From Rhynchopus sp. YZ270_cl-10 (Eukaryota; Euglenozoa; Diplonemea; Diplonemida; Diplonemidae): a stretch of DNA of 64,000 nucleotides. The stretch's first letter is position 1, and every line of letters begins with the position of its first letter. Positions 62,917 to 64,000 of this stretch are shown in pieces. The translations under genes and the position numbers were made by a program. The notes under the pieces were generated by a model. That model was given only the letters and a program-made list of their open reading frames with translations. It ran no database searches and was not told where the DNA came from. The stretch is from assembly GCA_964035575.1 (NCBI GenBank), contig OZ037833.1:2108001-2172000 (forward strand). The letters run 5' to 3'.

Positions 62917-64000
62917 TTAGGCCTCCTGAATGTTTTCAGACCCACTGACACTAGACCCTTCAGAGGTAATCACATTGTCGGAAGGAGAGTGCTGGGAGAT
63001 CCAGCCCCGCTTCATGCTGCGCGGGGTGAGGGTGGTCTTCACTGGGATATGAGTGTCCTCTGGCACTGGGGAGCACCGCCCCTTGCTGCGGGTGGGGCTC
63101 AGGTCCATCGCCTCTTCACACACTCCTCCCTGCACCTTTTCGTCCCCACCCACACTCACATCCTCCGTGGGGCAGGACATCTGCGGAACCTTCAATGCAT
63201 CTTCGTAGTAGAACCTATCCACAACAGCTCCACCGTACGGGTCCATCCGGAACATAGAGCTTGTCACACTCGCCGCCCCCATTCCTCCTCCATTCAACGA
63301 CAGCACATCGCACGCCGGGGCAGGGTCCTCCAACCTAAAGCTCTCCCCCTGCTGCAGGAATTGAGGGTCCTGTTCAAGCTGGGATTGGAGAAGACCTCCG
63401 AGAGCATGGTTCTGGCATACTGGGGTGTCGGTGAGGGGGACGGGGGTGTCGAGCTCGCTGGGTTGGAAGCCTGCGAGGAGGAACATGCCGCCGGGGCTTT
63501 CGGGGACCAATGGGGAGTTGACGGGGGTGGAGAGCTGAGGTGCGTAGTCTACGTTGAGGTTTGCGACGTACGCCTTTGTGGCGGCAGCGGTGGTGTTGTA
63601 GGGGGACGTTGCGGCAGGTGCTGCAGGCACGGCGTCGGCAGTGGGGGAGGCGCTGCCGGGGGCAGCAGTGGTGGTGGTGGTGGTGGTGGCGGTGGGGGTA
63701 GTCGTCGCGGCAGCCTGGTCCTCCTGCAGCTTCTCCTCGCGTACCCGCTCGTTGCGCTCCTTGCGCTTCTTGTCCTTGCGCTTGGAGCGTGTGGTCACCT
63801 TCTTGTTCTCCCCATGCGCAAAGGTGCACCCATCCCCATAAGCACAGTGCCCCTTCTGCCAGTTCGTGCAGATCTTTGTAAACCGCTTTGCGAGGTTGAT
63901 AGAAGGGCTGACGTGGACGACACCGCTTGCAGGGGTCATGGTGGTGATGCTGGGCACAGTCAGGGCAGTCTGCGGGAGGACCTGGGGCTGGGGCTGGGGC
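62917..64000 (-). CDS. CCCH zinc-finger protein, partial (N-terminus beyond right edge)
   Basis: The frame is open to the window edge, where it reads PQPQPQVLPQTALTVPSITT. A C-x7-C-x5-C-x3-H finger (KICTNWQKGHCAYGDGCTFA) lies in the same VSPSI-L-KR context as in the gene at 43659, followed by a basic segment RSKRKDKKRKERNERVREEK, an Ala/Thr-rich linker (ATTTPTATTTTTTTAAPGSA) and the shared tail motif SSMFRMDPYGG. The last third keeps KGRCSPVPEDTHIP and TLTPRS. Likely an mRNA-binding regulator by family analogy. The Ala/Thr linker coincides with a GGT-type trinucleotide-like run (63670-63700) that may vary in length. Confidence 0.85.
   Translation of the reverse strand, partial: PQPQPQVLPQTALTVPSITTMTPASGVVHVSPSINLAKRFTKICTNWQKGHCAYGDGCTFAHGENKKVTTRSKRKDKKRKERNERVREEKLQEDQAAATTTPTATTTTTTTAAPGSASPTADAVPAAPAATSPYNTTAAATKAYVANLNVDYAPQLSTPVNSPLVPESPGGMFLLAGFQPSELDTPVPLTDTPVCQNHALGGLLQSQLEQDPQFLQQGESFRLEDPAPACDVLSLNGGGMGAASVTSSMFRMDPYGGAVVDRFYYEDALKVPQMSCPTEDVSVGGDEKVQGGVCEEAMDLSPTRSKGRCSPVPEDTHIPVKTTLTPRSMKRGWISQHSPSDNVITSEGSSVSGSENIQEA

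Noticed and set aside
1-64000. Retroviral, LTR or other virus-like elements and toxin genes
   Set aside because: No reverse transcriptase, integrase, capsid or envelope-like frame, no long terminal direct repeats and no toxin gene were recognised in either strand.
1-64000. CRISPR array or bacterial operon reading of the regularly repeated stem-loops
   Set aside because: Spacing is irregular, spacers are not of uniform length, and the genes have spliceosomal introns; the window is eukaryotic.

Overview
The window looks like gene-poor nuclear DNA from a flagellated single-celled eukaryote. Nine coding regions can be supported, and all of them lie on the minus strand across 64 kb. Three of them carry short GT-AG introns (190, 84 and 116 bp). 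At least five have a pyrimidine tract plus AG only 8 to 38 nt upstream of the start codon, which is the layout expected for spliced-leader addition. One-strand gene order, close acceptors and ordinary cis introns together suggest a euglenozoan-like organism (diplonemid or euglenid rather than kinetoplastid). Dinoflagellates share some of these traits, so the clade is not proven. No virus-like element was recognised.

Reading in the direction of transcription (right to left), the genes are: a CCCH zinc-finger protein cut by the right edge (62917-64000); its spliced paralogue (43659-44644); an RRM protein of CID/PABP-interacting type (33892-35136); a membrane class III nucleotidyl cyclase (12719-15355); a mitochondrial-looking rhodanese-like protein (6373-7479); the intraflagellar transport protein IFT56 (4345-6211); two unrecognised basic proteins (2050-2841 and 1675-1863); and an RIIa/Dpy-30-like plus GAF protein cut by the left edge (1-748). 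The flagellar transport gene, the cyclase and the GAF protein hint at cilium-linked cyclic-nucleotide signalling. The RRM and two CCCH proteins fit an organism that controls genes mainly through RNA.

Most of the window is not coding. It is packed with homopolymer runs and two kinds of repeat. The first kind is transposon debris: miniature hAT-type elements (CAGG-starting inverted ends, 8-bp target duplications) in at least four families, two of which are represented by two near-identical copies in opposite orientation; a Harbinger-like element with a TTA duplication; a foldback Mutator-like element at 59373-61157 split by a nested hAT element; a TIR element at 20510-21844 holding exon-like sequence; and two perfect arrays of the 7-mer TACACAG, each lying inside a TIR-bounded unit.

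The second kind is the most unusual content. Dozens of 25-65 bp stem-loops fall into several families, and every copy with a readable orientation has the same orientation as the genes. Where the two arms differ, the mismatch is usually G-U in RNA copied from the minus strand but A-C in RNA from the plus strand. This points to selection on the structure in the gene-strand transcript. One family lies inside the IFT56 intron next to its acceptor. These strand-locked stem-loops look like an RNA-level system (processing signals, intron parts or small structured RNAs) and not like ordinary transposons.
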